The notes under the pieces were generated by a model, which was not told where the DNA came from, did no database searches, and worked only from the letters and a program-made list of their open reading frames with translations. A stretch of DNA of 64,000 bases from Alistipes sp. GTDB taxonomy: Bacteria > Bacteroidota > Bacteroidia > Bacteroidales > Rikenellaceae. A program made the translations under genes and the position numbers. Below, piece after piece: positions 41,249-51,160 of this stretch. Position 1 is the stretch's first letter; each line of letters begins with the position of its first letter. The stretch spans positions 1-64,000 of the forward strand of contig JAGAOZ010000016.1 in the NCBI GenBank assembly GCA_017623505.1, given 5' to 3'.

Positions 41249-44086
41249 CTACTCAGCCTTCTCAGGACGCATCACAACCTTGATAAGGTTACCATCCTCC
41301 AAAATCTTCTTAGCCAAAGCCTGAACATCCTCAGCCGATACAGCCTTCACAGCATCCTCGTAGCCATTTACTACGTCGATGTTGTGGTCATAGTACTCGC
41401 TGATAGCGTTTGACCAATATGAGTTGTTCTTAATCTGCTTAGTGTAATCCTTCAACAAGAACTCACGCGTCTTATCCATATCCTCTGCCAAAGGACCCTC
41501 AGCTGCAATCTTCTCAATCTCTGCAACAACTATTGCTGAGAGCTCGTCAGCCATCTGCTCGTTAGTGTCGAACTGGATAAGGAGAGAATACTCCTCCACA
41601 GGCTCAGCATCCAATGAGCCACGTACACCTACGCCGTATGTTCCACCCTTCTCCTCGCGGATTGATTTGAGGTAGCGGTTGTCGAGTGCTGATGAGAAGA
41701 ACTCCATTGTAAGCTGGTTTTCCAAAGCGTATGCCTCATCACCTACATAGTAGAACAATACAGATACCTTAGGCTGCTTCATAGCCTGACGGAAGTCGTT
41801 CACCACGCCACCACGTACAACGCGTACGCCGTCGTCTGTAAACTTGTTGGTTACCTTCTTTGCAACAGGCAATGAACCGATATACTTCTCTACCAATGGC
41901 TGCAACTCCTCTGGTGACATATTACCGATGAAGTAGAATGTGAAATCCTTAGCGTTAGAGTAGAGCTTAGAGTGTACCTCTGCGAGCTTATCAAACTTCA
42001 CCTTTGCCAAGTTCTCTGTTGAAATCTGCTGGCGGCGTGGAGAGTCACCGTAGATGGTCTTCATCAACTCCTTAGAGAAGATAAAGTCAGGATTTGTCTC
42101 CTGGTTAGCCAACATCGAAGATATACGAGTCATGAAGTTATCGAAATCTGTCTGGTCGAAGCGTGGAGCAGTGAACTGCAAGTATACGAGCTGTAACATA
42201 GTCTCCACATCCTTAAGTGATGCCTGACCCGTTACCGCGTGCTCATACATATCGACACTTGTGTTAGCCGAAGCTACCTTGCCAGAGAGTTGCTTGCGCA
42301 AGTCGCTTGCTGAGAACTTCGAGATACCAGACTCCGACATTACGCTTGAGAGAAGCTGTGCTGTCCAGTAGCAACCGTCACAGAAGAGTGCTGTACCACC
42401 GTCAGAGATGGCACTCAAGCGGATGCGGTCAGCCTCGTAGTCGGTCTGCTTGAGGACAACCTTCACACCATTCTTCAGTGTCCACTCTGTTGTACCCATA
42501 GCCTCGTTCTGAGCCACCTTCTTTACCTTTGAGCCCTTCAAAACAACATCCTCAGCGATAAGAGGCTCGATAACTACATCCTCCTTCATCGCCTCAATAT
42601 CACTTGCAACAACCTCCTCCAAAGCGGCCAACAACTCAGCCTCGGTAGGAACTGCTACGCCCTCCTTCTCTGGAGAATTAACGATGATAACCATATTCTT
42701 ACCTGGCTGATAGAGCTGCTGTGCTGCCTGGTTAATCATTGCTACGTTCAGCATCTCCACGAGCTGCTTATCGAGCTGATACTCCTGCTCTGCCGATGGC
42801 ATAGGAGTTCCCTCACGGAAATTGTCAATGCAGCGCTGTGCCCAGAAAGCGTGCTTGCGGTCATCACGGCTGTTGTAAGAGCTCTCCAAGCTTGCCAAAA
42901 CCTTAGCCTTTGCACGCTCAAACTCGCCATCCGTAAAGCCCCAACGACGGATACGCTCCATCTCGGTAAGGATAGCCTTGTAACCTGCCAATATCTCGCC
43001 GTCCTTTGTCATTGCGCCACCCACTGTAACGTTGAGTGTAGGGCAGATACCGAAGCCGCCGAGAGCACCGAAATCAGCATTGATGAAAGGTGCATTTGGC
43101 TTCTCGGACATATCCTGCAAACGCTCTGCTGCCATACGGTCCATGAGTGAAGTCATCACATCCAAGAGCTCAGCCAATACCAAACCACGAGCCTCCTTAG
43201 GCAGAGCCTGTGACTTGTAGATAACGTTTACCTGCGAATACTGCTGCTCAGGGTCGGTGAAGATGCTTACAATAGGCTCCTCGTTATCAGGAACAACGAT
43301 AACATCCTTCTGTGCTGCGTCTGGTGCAGGAGCAGGGATGTCTGCCATTATAGTCTTAATCTTAGCCTCAATCTCGTCTACGTCAATATCACCTACTACA
43401 ACGATAGCCTGATAATCAGGACGATACCACTTGTCGTAGAATGTGCGGATGTCATCGTATGTGAAGCTCTCCAAGCCCTCCAAGTAACCGATGAGGTTAC
43501 GCTCTGCGTAGAGTGTGCCCTTACCTACGGCCTGCAACATAGCGATAGTTGAACGCCAAGCAGCGCCGTCACGAGTACGCAACTCCTCCTTAATAACGCC
43601 ACGCTCTGAGTCAATCTCATCCTGCTCGAGGAGGATGAAGTGTGACCAATCGTGCAATACAGTCAGTACATTATCCACAACACCCTCCTTGTTTACAGGC
43701 ACGTCGGTCATAAAGTACTGAGTCAAGTCCCACGATGTGAAAGCGTTGAGGTTAGCACCAAACTTGATACCTACCGACTCCAGATACTCAATCATAGACT
43801 TATCTGGGAAGTTCTTAGTACCGTTGAAAGCCATGTGCTCCAAGAAGTGAGCCAAGCCCTGCTGGTTGTCGTTCTCTTGGATAGCACCTACGTCGTGTAC
43901 GATGTAGAAGTTACCCATACCCTCAGGCTTCGCATTGTGGCGAATGTAATAAGTGAGTCCGTTCTCCAACTTTCCGACGCGAATATTTTCGTCAGCTGGA
44001 ACGGGTTGCATTGGGTCCATTTGAGCCCAAGCACCGGTAAAGCTTGTCATAACAAGCGCTACCACAACAAAAAATAATCTCTTCAT
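41249..44086 (-). CDS. M16-family zinc metallopeptidase (pitrilysin-like)
   Basis: A 945-residue exported peptidase (signal peptide ending TGAWAQ) with the inverse zinc motif HFLEH at residues 80-84 and the third ligand Glu ~161 in DSERGVIKEE. It carries two M16 halves in one chain; the second (from ~residue 530, EWTLKNGVKVVLKQTDYEADRIRLSA) lacks the zinc motif, as expected for the inactive half of the clam-shell. It should degrade peptides in the periplasm. A -7/-33 pair lies upstream on the same strand, and the 41197-41224 terminator follows it. Confidence 0.94.
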   Translation of the reverse strand: MKRLFFVVVALVMTSFTGAWAQMDPMQPVPADENIRVGKLENGLTYYIRHNAKPEGMGNFYIVHDVGAIQENDNQQGLAHFLEHMAFNGTKNFPDKSMIEYLESVGIKFGANLNAFTSWDLTQYFMTDVPVNKEGVVDNVLTVLHDWSHFILLEQDEIDSERGVIKEELRTRDGAAWRSTIAMLQAVGKGTLYAERNLIGYLEGLESFTYDDIRTFYDKWYRPDYQAIVVVGDIDVDEIEAKIKTIMADIPAPAPDAAQKDVIVVPDNEEPIVSIFTDPEQQYSQVNVIYKSQALPKEARGLVLAELLDVMTSLMDRMAAERLQDMSEKPNAPFINADFGALGGFGICPTLNVTVGGAMTKDGEILAGYKAILTEMERIRRWGFTDGEFERAKAKVLASLESSYNSRDDRKHAFWAQRCIDNFREGTPMPSAEQEYQLDKQLVEMLNVAMINQAAQQLYQPGKNMVIIVNSPEKEGVAVPTEAELLAALEEVVASDIEAMKEDVVIEPLIAEDVVLKGSKVKKVAQNEAMGTTEWTLKNGVKVVLKQTDYEADRIRLSAISDGGTALFCDGCYWTAQLLSSVMSESGISKFSASDLRKQLSGKVASANTSVDMYEHAVTGQASLKDVETMLQLVYLQFTAPRFDQTDFDNFMTRISSMLANQETNPDFIFSKELMKTIYGDSPRRQQISTENLAKVKFDKLAEVHSKLYSNAKDFTFYFIGNMSPEELQPLVEKYIGSLPVAKKVTNKFTDDGVRVVRGGVVNDFRQAMKQPKVSVLFYYVGDEAYALENQLTMEFFSSALDNRYLKSIREEKGGTYGVGVRGSLDAEPVEEYSLLIQFDTNEQMADELSAIVVAEIEKIAAEGPLAEDMDKTREFLLKDYTKQIKNNSYWSNAISEYYDHNIDVVNGYEDAVKAVSAEDVQALAKKILEDGNLIKVVMRPEKAE

Positions 44087-44127
44087 ATTTTACCTGTTTT
44101 GAATGATTTTTTCACCTAACGTAATGA

Positions 44128-44158
44128 CAAATATACTATTTGTCCGCTTTTTATGCAA
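44128..44158 (-). promoter_or_regulatory. promoter of the M16 peptidase gene
   Basis: On the minus strand TTG (44156-44158), 20 bases, TATATTTG (44128-44135), 42 bases before the start codon. The remaining ~130 bases up to the next gene show nothing else. Confidence 0.65.
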
Positions 44159-44291
44159 TAATTTACAAATTTTTCTCTTCTAAAAGAAGAGTTTTTCACT
44201 TTAAGCCTTTAGCCACTTTGTCAAACTTATAGCCAAAGTGTAACCTGAAACGATTAAAAAATAGATGCTCAGCATATCCAAAAAATTGTTG

Positions 44292-44894
44292 CTATTTATA
44301 GCTTTCCCCCTCTGTTAAATCCTCTATTTGGTCGATTATCTCACTTAGCTCACGCTGATTGCGATAGTATATGACGCTACCTATTATACCGCCGATTACA
44401 CCACCCACAACACCCGATATGAGCATTGCTCGAAACTCCTCCGGATTTGGGAACATACCGTGTAGTTCGTATGCGCCCCACCCGAGCCATACGGCCACGA
44501 ACGGTATTCCTACCATAAGCCACTGCTGTTGAATCTTCTTTGCGCGTGCCGCCTTGATACCCGCCGAGAGCAGGTCGCCACTCATCAAATCACGATTCTT
44601 GAGTAGGTTCATCGTGTATAGTTCGACCAAGACTGCTAACGCCATAAATGCAGCAGTCAGAATAGTATAAAAGTAAGAGAAACCTCCCGTTGTGAGCGAT
44701 ATGGTGATTAGTGGCACAGCCAATGCTCCAAGCACCGACATCGCTATCGAGCGTCGTTGTACGCTTGAGAGTTTATCTCGTACGGCACGTCGCAGGACCT
44801 TGTCATTTATGATATGCTCACGTGCAAGTTTATCTTTCAGCAGTTGAAGTTGCTCTCGCATCTGCTCCAACTCTTCGTGTTCAAATTGGTTCAT
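44292..44894 (-). CDS. membrane protein partner of the ECF sigma factor
   Basis: A 200-residue protein with a ~50-residue cytosolic coiled-coil-like N-terminus (HEELEQMREQLQLLKDKLA), four hydrophobic helices (~50-70, 74-95, ~124-142, 157-177) and a short acidic C-terminus. It starts 12 bases behind the sigma factor stop, so the pair is co-transcribed. Its position and topology fit a membrane anti-sigma factor or sensor, but it lacks any recognised anti-sigma (zinc or RskA-like) motif. Confidence 0.6.
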   Translation of the reverse strand: MNQFEHEELEQMREQLQLLKDKLAREHIINDKVLRRAVRDKLSSVQRRSIAMSVLGALAVPLITISLTTGGFSYFYTILTAAFMALAVLVELYTMNLLKNRDLMSGDLLSAGIKAARAKKIQQQWLMVGIPFVAVWLGWGAYELHGMFPNPEEFRAMLISGVVGGVIGGIIGSVIYYRNQRELSEIIDQIEDLTEGESYK

Positions 44895-44906
44895 AATGTA
44901 TAGGGT

Positions 44907-45389
44907 TTATTCTTCGTTTGACATATTTTTCAGTTGTTCACGTATGCGTACCAATCGCACCGAAACATTCTTCACACTGATACCCACTATCGAGGCTATC
45001 TCGTCGTACGATAGGTTCTCCAGCCACAGCAGCACAATCGCTCTGTCGAAAGGCTTCAGCTGGCGTATGCGGGCATATAGCTTGCGTATCTGTTTCGAGT
45101 CGGCGTCGTTATCCTCGTAGAGGTTTTGCTTCATTGCTAACTCTGTGCGGTAGCGGCTTTTGGCTTTGCGTTCCGAGGAGATGCAGGTGTTCAGACTCAC
45201 CCTCCATATCCACGTTGCCACGTCGCTTCGCCCCTCAAAAGAGGAGTACCCCTTCCAAAGGTTTATCAACACCTCCTGAAAAAGGTCGTCAGCCTCTGCT
45301 GAACGCTTGGCAAACATGTAGCAGACCGTATATATGGTCCCTTTGTGCTCGGCCACAAGCTTCTCAAAATCTTTTTCCAATGAGTTCAT
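44907..45389 (-). CDS. ECF-type RNA polymerase sigma factor
   Basis: A 160-residue sigma-70-family protein with region 2 (AEADDLFQEVLINLWKGYSSFEGRSDVATWIWRVSLNTCIS) and region 4 (IRQLKPFDRAIVLLWLENLSYDEIASIVGISVKNVSVRLVRIREQLK) and nothing between beyond a linker, the ECF layout. It is followed by a membrane protein that probably controls it. The target regulon cannot be deduced here. Confidence 0.93.
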   Translation of the reverse strand: MNSLEKDFEKLVAEHKGTIYTVCYMFAKRSAEADDLFQEVLINLWKGYSSFEGRSDVATWIWRVSLNTCISSERKAKSRYRTELAMKQNLYEDNDADSKQIRKLYARIRQLKPFDRAIVLLWLENLSYDEIASIVGISVKNVSVRLVRIREQLKNMSNEE

Positions 45390-45668
45390 TCTTTCGGTTT
45401 GAGTTCTTATTCTGAATTATTAGACGCACAAGATGCACAAAAAACTACAAAAAGTGCTAACTTTTTTAAGAAAACGACGCCGAAACGCAAAAAAATATTT
45501 TTTAAGGCAATTTTTTTTGAAAATTGATTGATAATTTCTAATTTTGATAGAACAAAATTGCGTATTGTTGCTGAATCTGTTATGCAAGCAACCGCAGTCT
45601 TATACGTATAGACAAAAATAGGCCATTCGGAGACTTCGTGGCATGAAACTTAAGTTATTATTGTAACT

Positions 45669-45917
45669 ATGGAGAAACCTAAAAATCATTTAGCCCTGGC
45701 CATCTGGGGATTGATTCTGTTCTGGCCTACCGCAATCGCTTCCCTTGTCAATTCGATACGCGTGAACACGCTGTGGAGTGCCGGTCGGTACGAAGAGGCA
45801 GAGGGTGCTTCTCAGGCAGCTTATAGGTGGGGAAAAAAGAGTATTACTATCGGAATTATAATCTACGCTTCTATCACAACTCTTGTATTTCTTGAGGCGG
45901 TGATTGCCGGTATGTAG
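45669..45917 (+). CDS. CD225/dispanin-family small membrane protein
   Basis: An 82-residue protein with two hydrophobic helices (~8-28 and ~57-79) and the dispanin-type loop between them (SLVNSIRVNTLWSAGRYEEAEGASQAAYRWGKKS). This matches CD225/dispanin (PF04505), the family of the animal IFITM proteins. Bacterial members are of unknown function. It lies 49 bases before gdhA, on the same strand. The 279 bases upstream hold no other gene. Confidence 0.8.
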   Translation: MEKPKNHLALAIWGLILFWPTAIASLVNSIRVNTLWSAGRYEEAEGASQAAYRWGKKSITIGIIIYASITTLVFLEAVIAGM

Positions 45918-45965
45918 TGTGATGGCGATGTAATTGCTTACAGGGCAAACTTAAAACTATAAATT

Positions 45966-47306
45966 ATGAATGTTAATAATGTAATGGCGGACCTGGAGCG
46001 TAAGCATCCGGGCGAGAGCGAGTATTTGCAGGCAGTACGTGAGGTGCTGGAGTCTATTGAGGAGGTATATAATGCCCATCCTGAGTTTGAGAAGGCGAAG
46101 ATTGTGGAGCGTATGGTTGAGCCTGACCGTATCTTTACTTTCCGTGTAACGTGGGTTGATGATGCTGGCGAGATTCAGACCAACATCGGTTACCGCGTGC
46201 AGTTTAATAGTGCGATAGGCCCTTATAAGGGTGGCTTGCGTTTCCATAAGGCTGTGAATCCTTCGATGTTGAAGTTCCTCGGTTTCGAGCAGACCTTCAA
46301 GAATGCCTTGACAACCCTGCCTATGGGTGGTGCTAAGGGTGGCTCGGACTTCGACCCTACGGGTAAGTCTGATGCTGAGATTATGCGTTTCTGCCAAGCC
46401 TTTATGCTTGAGTTGTGGCGCAATATCGGTGTAGATACCGATGTTCCTGCGGGTGATGTAGGTGTTGGTGGCCGTGAGATTGGCTTCTTGAACGGTATGT
46501 ACCAGAAGCTTGCACGTGAGTACCACACAGGCGTATTGACAGGTAAGGGTATGACTTGGGGTGGTTCAATCCTCCGTCCTGAGGCAACAGGTTTCGGTGC
46601 TTTGTACTTCGTTGAGCACATGCTCGCTAAGGCTGGTAAGAGTATCGAGGGTAAGACTATCGCTCTCTCGGGCTTCGGTAACGTAGCGTGGGGTGCTGCT
46701 AAGAAGGCTACCGAGTTGGGTGCTAAGGTTATCGCTATTTCGGGTCCTGACGGTGTAGTATACAACCCTAACGGTATGACCGACGAGAAGATTGACTATA
46801 TGTTGGAGTTGCGCGCATCGAATCGCAATATCGTAGCTCCTTTTGCCGAGAAGTTCCCTGACGCAACCTTTACCCCTGGTAAGAAGGCTTGGTCTGTAAA
46901 GTGCGACATCGCTCTTCCTTGTGCCTTCCAGAATGAGCTCAATGAGGCTGACGCTAAGGAGCTTTTGGCAAATGGTACTTGGTGTGTTGCTGAGGTATCG
47001 AATATGGGATGTACCCCTGAGGCTATCCATACATTCCAGTCGGCAGGTATCCTCTTCGCTCCTGGTAAGGCTGTGAATGCAGGTGGTGTAGCTACATCGG
47101 GCTTGGAGATGACACAGAACTGTATGCATATCTCTTGGTCTGGTAAGGAGGTTGATGAGAAGTTGCACTTCATCATGGAGTCTATCCACGAGGCTTGTGT
47201 TCGCTTCGGTAGTCAGCCGGACGGTACAATTAACTATGTTAAGGGTGCCAATATCGCAGGCTTTATGAAGGTGGCGCAGGCGATGCTTGAGCAGGGCATA
47301 ATCTAA
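45966..47306 (+). CDS. gdhA: glutamate dehydrogenase
   Basis: A 446-residue hexameric-type glutamate dehydrogenase, with the substrate-binding PMGGAKGGSDFDP, the N-terminal GYRVQFNSAIGPYKGGLRFH and the Rossmann part LSGFGNVAWGAA. Length and sequence resemble the NADP-dependent enzyme of Bacteroides, which fixes ammonium onto 2-oxoglutarate. NADP specificity is assumed. It ends before a hairpin terminator. Confidence 0.96.
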   Translation: MNVNNVMADLERKHPGESEYLQAVREVLESIEEVYNAHPEFEKAKIVERMVEPDRIFTFRVTWVDDAGEIQTNIGYRVQFNSAIGPYKGGLRFHKAVNPSMLKFLGFEQTFKNALTTLPMGGAKGGSDFDPTGKSDAEIMRFCQAFMLELWRNIGVDTDVPAGDVGVGGREIGFLNGMYQKLAREYHTGVLTGKGMTWGGSILRPEATGFGALYFVEHMLAKAGKSIEGKTIALSGFGNVAWGAAKKATELGAKVIAISGPDGVVYNPNGMTDEKIDYMLELRASNRNIVAPFAEKFPDATFTPGKKAWSVKCDIALPCAFQNELNEADAKELLANGTWCVAEVSNMGCTPEAIHTFQSAGILFAPGKAVNAGGVATSGLEMTQNCMHISWSGKEVDEKLHFIMESIHEACVRFGSQPDGTINYVKGANIAGFMKVAQAMLEQGII

Positions 47307-47326
47307 CCCATTCTTCTATACTAACA

Positions 47327-47367
47327 AAGGGTTGTCTACTTTTCGGAGTAAGACAACCCTCTTTTTT
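47327..47367. terminator. terminator between gdhA and polysaccharide operon
   Basis: AGGGTTGTCT pairs with AGACAACCCT, with a nested ACT/AGT pair in the loop, followed by CTTTTTTG on the plus strand. It also closes the minus-strand polysaccharide operon. Confidence 0.88.
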
Positions 47368-47372
47368 GTCCG

Positions 47373-48203
47373 CTATCTTGTCACCATCGCACGTATCGGG
47401 CTGCGATATATCAGCTTGATTATGGGTGGCGGCAGCAGTCGCATACAAAATCTGCATAACGGGTAGATATATCGCCACGAGATAATCCCATACAGAGAGT
47501 GTATTCCACGACAATATATCTTCATCTCGGTCCAAGCTTTCGATGCGCTACGTCGGGCATAGGTGCTCTTGTCGCAACGAAATCTCAGGACAACATCTTT
47601 GACATTTGCCATCCTCCAACCTCGCTCTATTGCCTCAAACCATAGAGCTATATCTTGGCTTGTTCGGCATCGCTCGTCGTAGCGCACTCCACAGGTGAAT
47701 ATCTTGCGTCGCATCATCACGGCAGGGTGCGCAAGTGGCGAGTGACGATGTATCGAGCCTACGATTTTGTCGTGTGTGAGCGGATATTGTCGCACCTTTA
47801 CTTTCTGTGTATCCTCCGAAAACTCCTCTATTGCTCCACCTACTATGGCTGTGTCGGGGTGGTTTCTCAAGAAACGCACCTGTCTTTCGAATCGGTCCGG
47901 CAGCGACACGTCGTCGCTATCCATTCGAGCTATGAGTGAACCGTTTGCACGTGTTATGGCTCTGTTGAGGGACTTTGTTAATCCTACGTTTTGCCTGTTT
48001 TTCAATATCAGCATCCTCTCTCCCAACCGCCGTTGCCAATAGTTTACCACCGCTCTGAGCGAACGACTCAAAGCTCCATCTTCGACCAATATAATCTGCT
48101 GTGGTTGTAGTGTTTGCGCTACGGTTACGCTTTGCAGTGCGTTGTATAGGTGGTCAGCCCGCTCCTTGTTATATACTGCCATTACGACTGTTATACTCTC
48201 CAT
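47373..48203 (-). CDS. glycosyltransferase family 2
   Basis: A 276-residue GT-A enzyme: TVVMAVYNKERADHLYNALQSV at the start, LVEDG, the NVGLTKSLNRAI stretch and the metal-binding region ARMDSDD (DxD-like). No transmembrane helix except possibly near the C-terminus. It is the last gene of the polysaccharide operon and overlaps the preceding GT gene by 13 bases. The donor sugar is unknown. Confidence 0.88.
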   Translation of the reverse strand: MESITVVMAVYNKERADHLYNALQSVTVAQTLQPQQIILVEDGALSRSLRAVVNYWQRRLGERMLILKNRQNVGLTKSLNRAITRANGSLIARMDSDDVSLPDRFERQVRFLRNHPDTAIVGGAIEEFSEDTQKVKVRQYPLTHDKIVGSIHRHSPLAHPAVMMRRKIFTCGVRYDERCRTSQDIALWFEAIERGWRMANVKDVVLRFRCDKSTYARRSASKAWTEMKIYCRGIHSLYGIISWRYIYPLCRFCMRLLPPPIIKLIYRSPIRAMVTR

Positions 48204-48934
48204 ATCTTTCCCTTTTTTAGTTGTTCGACATAATGTTTTATAGCTCTTCGATATATCTGGACAAGTAGTCGTATGCGATACGAAATCTTATAATGCAGAG
48301 GGTTGCGTGTGCTGCGTGATGCATTGCCGTCGTGCTGCCGATGTATAATCAAAGGCTCTTTGATGTAGGTTGCCCGTCCTATCAGCTCTCCACCCAACCC
48401 CAAATATGTATCATACAGCGGCATCCTTCGCGGAAAGGGTAGCATCTTCTCTACTATACGCCTTCTCATTGCTAGGCAGCACCCCTGATATTTCGTCCCC
48501 AGCAGCAGGTAGTTGCGCAGTGGCGAGCGTCGTCCATAGAAGCTGCGCTGACATCGACAATGGGGCTCCATGATAAGCGAGTCCGACACAGCGAGGTCAT
48601 ACTCTTGTAGAGCCTCCACCATCCGCTCCACCTTGTTGGGCAGCCAAATATCATCTTGGTCGGCGATGAATATATACTCTCCGCGGCAATGTTGCAGAGC
48701 ATTCCCAAAGTTGCGCCCTATCCGCTCCGGTAGAGGTAGAGCGGTGTCAGGCGTCAGATGCACAATCTTTATAAGTGGCGAGCCTATGTGCCGAATAATC
48801 TCTATTGTCCTATCCGTCGAGCCATCATCCGATATTATGATTTCATCCTCCGCCGAGAGCTGCCTGAGAATTGATGTTATCTGTTGGCGGATATACCTCT
48901 GCCCGTTATGTGTTGCTAAAGCTACCGAAATCAT
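48191..48934 (-). CDS. glycosyltransferase family 2
   Basis: A 247-residue GT2 (MISVALATHNGQRYIRQQI, IISDDGSTDRT, FIADQDDIW). The QDD motif is the metal site. The layout resembles rhamnosyltransferase-type enzymes such as those in O-antigen clusters. Its start lies inside the stop of the upstream GT4 gene (4-base overlap), so the two are translationally coupled. Confidence 0.88.
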   Translation of the reverse strand: MISVALATHNGQRYIRQQITSILRQLSAEDEIIISDDGSTDRTIEIIRHIGSPLIKIVHLTPDTALPLPERIGRNFGNALQHCRGEYIFIADQDDIWLPNKVERMVEALQEYDLAVSDSLIMEPHCRCQRSFYGRRSPLRNYLLLGTKYQGCCLAMRRRIVEKMLPFPRRMPLYDTYLGLGGELIGRATYIKEPLIIHRQHDGNASRSTRNPLHYKISYRIRLLVQIYRRAIKHYVEQLKKGKIWRV

Positions 48935-50016
48935 CGTCGTAGTGTGTTATATATTTTCATGTGTTCCTCTGCCGAGCGTCGCCATGTAAATTGTGCGGCG
49001 CGAGCTCTGCCTGCCGCAATAAGTCTTTCTCGCAGCGACCCCTCTTCGCTACACTCCAATATCTTGTCACACATCTCCTCCACATCTTCGGGATTGAAAT
49101 ATTGGGCGGCTGTGTCTGCAATCTCCGGGAAGCAACTCCTCTCGGCGAGCAGTGTAGGACAGCCCGCCGCCATCGCCTCTATTATCGGTAATCCAAAGCC
49201 TTCGGCAAATGAGGGAAAGACAAAGCAGCGTGCCGACTTGTAGAGCGAGAAGAGCTCGCTATCCGTCGGTGAGAGAAATCTCACATTGCGTTCTATTCCC
49301 TTCTTGCGGAGCATCTCTCGCTCAGCATTTGAACTTTGCGCTCCACAGCAGTAGAGCCTCAGCGAGGGCTCTCTGAGCCGTGCCAACGCAAAGGCGTCGC
49401 ATAGCCCGCTAAAGTTTTTGTAAGCATTTCTTGCCCCGACATAGAGTATATATCGCTCATGTGTTGCCAGCGGTTCTGCCTGCCGACATAGAGCGTGGTC
49501 TATACCGTGATATATTACCGAAACCTTCTGCTCAGCGCAACCCAAGTAGTGACATATCTTTTGTTTAGAGTAGTTGCTCACCGTTATTATATGGTCTGCC
49601 AGCTCCGCCGAGCGAATCATCTCTCGCCGTAGTGAGGAGCTGGGATTGTAAAGTGCCTCGTGGGTGAAAAAATTGGCATCGTGCAGTGTTGTCACACGTC
49701 CTACCGATGGCGATAGGAAGTGGTAAGCGTAGCAATCGTAATGTGTCTGATGATAGACATCATAATCTCGCCTCATAAGCCGCGCTATGGAGAATATCTT
49801 GCCCCACTGTTTCTCCAGTCGGCTGCGCCCTCGAAACTCCCACCTCCCTGCAAAAGGCCTCACCTTCAGCCCTGCCGAGCGCAGATACTCATTGTCGGAG
49901 AATCGCACCGTCATCTCGACCGTCTGCTTAGGCAGATGTTTGTATAGCTCGACAAAGTAGCGAGGCACACCTCCATACCGTTGCCAGAAACACAGATGGT
50001 CAAAAATCACCTTCAT
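48931..50016 (-). CDS. glycosyltransferase family 4
   Basis: A 361-residue GT-B retaining glycosyltransferase: N-terminal YGGVPRYFVELYKHLP, TLHDANFF, VSNYSKQKICHYLG, and the C-terminal donor domain ILYVGARNAYKN with PSFAEGFGLPIIEAMAAGCP (EX7E-type motif). It resembles mannosyltransferase-type GT4 enzymes. It begins one base after the polymerase gene ends. Confidence 0.9.
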   Translation of the reverse strand: MKVIFDHLCFWQRYGGVPRYFVELYKHLPKQTVEMTVRFSDNEYLRSAGLKVRPFAGRWEFRGRSRLEKQWGKIFSIARLMRRDYDVYHQTHYDCYAYHFLSPSVGRVTTLHDANFFTHEALYNPSSSLRREMIRSAELADHIITVSNYSKQKICHYLGCAEQKVSVIYHGIDHALCRQAEPLATHERYILYVGARNAYKNFSGLCDAFALARLREPSLRLYCCGAQSSNAEREMLRKKGIERNVRFLSPTDSELFSLYKSARCFVFPSFAEGFGLPIIEAMAAGCPTLLAERSCFPEIADTAAQYFNPEDVEEMCDKILECSEEGSLRERLIAAGRARAAQFTWRRSAEEHMKIYNTLRR

Positions 50017-50017
50017 C

Positions 50018-51160
50018 TTATCGCTCTTCTCTTAGAAAATTCCACATCACAGCTCGTCGCTTCTCATAACTCTCTATCCCCGTAATCAGGTTCTCGTAGC
50101 GTGCCGGCGGAATATCGTTCGAGAGGTGCAGTTTTAGCAAAGCCAACCCCACCGCCACCGTCGCCACTATCTGTCGCATATAATATCTTAGGTATATTAC
50201 ATTTGCATATAGCACCCAATATCCCGCCACGAAGAGTATCGGCACTCTATCTGCCAGCACCCGTACCTCATAGCAGAGCAGCATCATAAGGTAATAGAGC
50301 CACAACAGAGCGTAAAATATGCGGTTTGCTCGGTTCTGCTCCACCATTTTAGGGTAGAGTATTGTGAAGAGAACTATCGCAAACGTCCTCTCGATGTGCC
50401 CTACCGAGAGTAGATACACCCCTTGGCTCTGTTGGGTATGGAGTATCAGTTTGTCGCTTATGGCGGCTATATTTAACGCCTCGATACCCTTCAGTAGAGC
50501 CGAAATGATACTTATTCGTGCAAGTATTATTGTGTTTGCAAAAACTATTCCACCCCACCTCAGCCATGCAGGCCACTGCTTGTCGAGGATGAAGTATAAG
50601 GGTAGATAGACCAGCGAGGAGATGTGAAACGTTGCCCCTAAAAGGTTGAATGCTATGTATCTTAGCCATTGCCGTCGTTGCAGATATGGTATCGACAGCA
50701 GAAAGCAATCCAATGCCTTGACATTGCGCATCAGATTAAACTCAATGAATAACCCCTGAAAGGCGATAAAGAAAAGCAGAGGCAAGAGCTCCGAGTAGCA
50801 GTAACGTCTGAATGTTACCCTCACCACCCACAAATCTATCGCGCAGCCGAGTGCCACCCAGAAAAAATAGTTGTCCCAGATGCTCTTTACGACAGATGTA
50901 TAGATTGTAAATCCCGCCTCGAAGTGTAGCCTGTCCAGAGTTCTGATGGAGAGCTCCGTTATTCGGGGCACATCCTCGAAATAGGGGTAGTAATTGATAA
51001 AATCCGAGTACAAATGCCCTCGCAACCCCACAAACATAAATACCCCGATATATGCCGCTGTTGCAATTCGGTGCGCTTGTCGTGGTGAGCCGGCATGCCT
51101 CTCTGCCCACCAAGCGAGAGTTAGTGCCATGCCAAGCATCAAGTATGGTAGCGAAGTCAT
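50018..51160 (-). CDS. EpsG-family polysaccharide polymerase
   Basis: A 380-residue polytopic protein with about ten hydrophobic segments and the EpsG/Wzy-like sequence GLRGHLYSDFINYYPYFED near residues 44-62. It is the only candidate polymerase (Wzy) of the cluster and should link repeat units in the periplasm. It overlaps the upstream GT2 gene by 4 bases. Confidence 0.82.
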   Translation of the reverse strand: MTSLPYLMLGMALTLAWWAERHAGSPRQAHRIATAAYIGVFMFVGLRGHLYSDFINYYPYFEDVPRITELSIRTLDRLHFEAGFTIYTSVVKSIWDNYFFWVALGCAIDLWVVRVTFRRYCYSELLPLLFFIAFQGLFIEFNLMRNVKALDCFLLSIPYLQRRQWLRYIAFNLLGATFHISSLVYLPLYFILDKQWPAWLRWGGIVFANTIILARISIISALLKGIEALNIAAISDKLILHTQQSQGVYLLSVGHIERTFAIVLFTILYPKMVEQNRANRIFYALLWLYYLMMLLCYEVRVLADRVPILFVAGYWVLYANVIYLRYYMRQIVATVAVGLALLKLHLSNDIPPARYENLITGIESYEKRRAVMWNFLREER

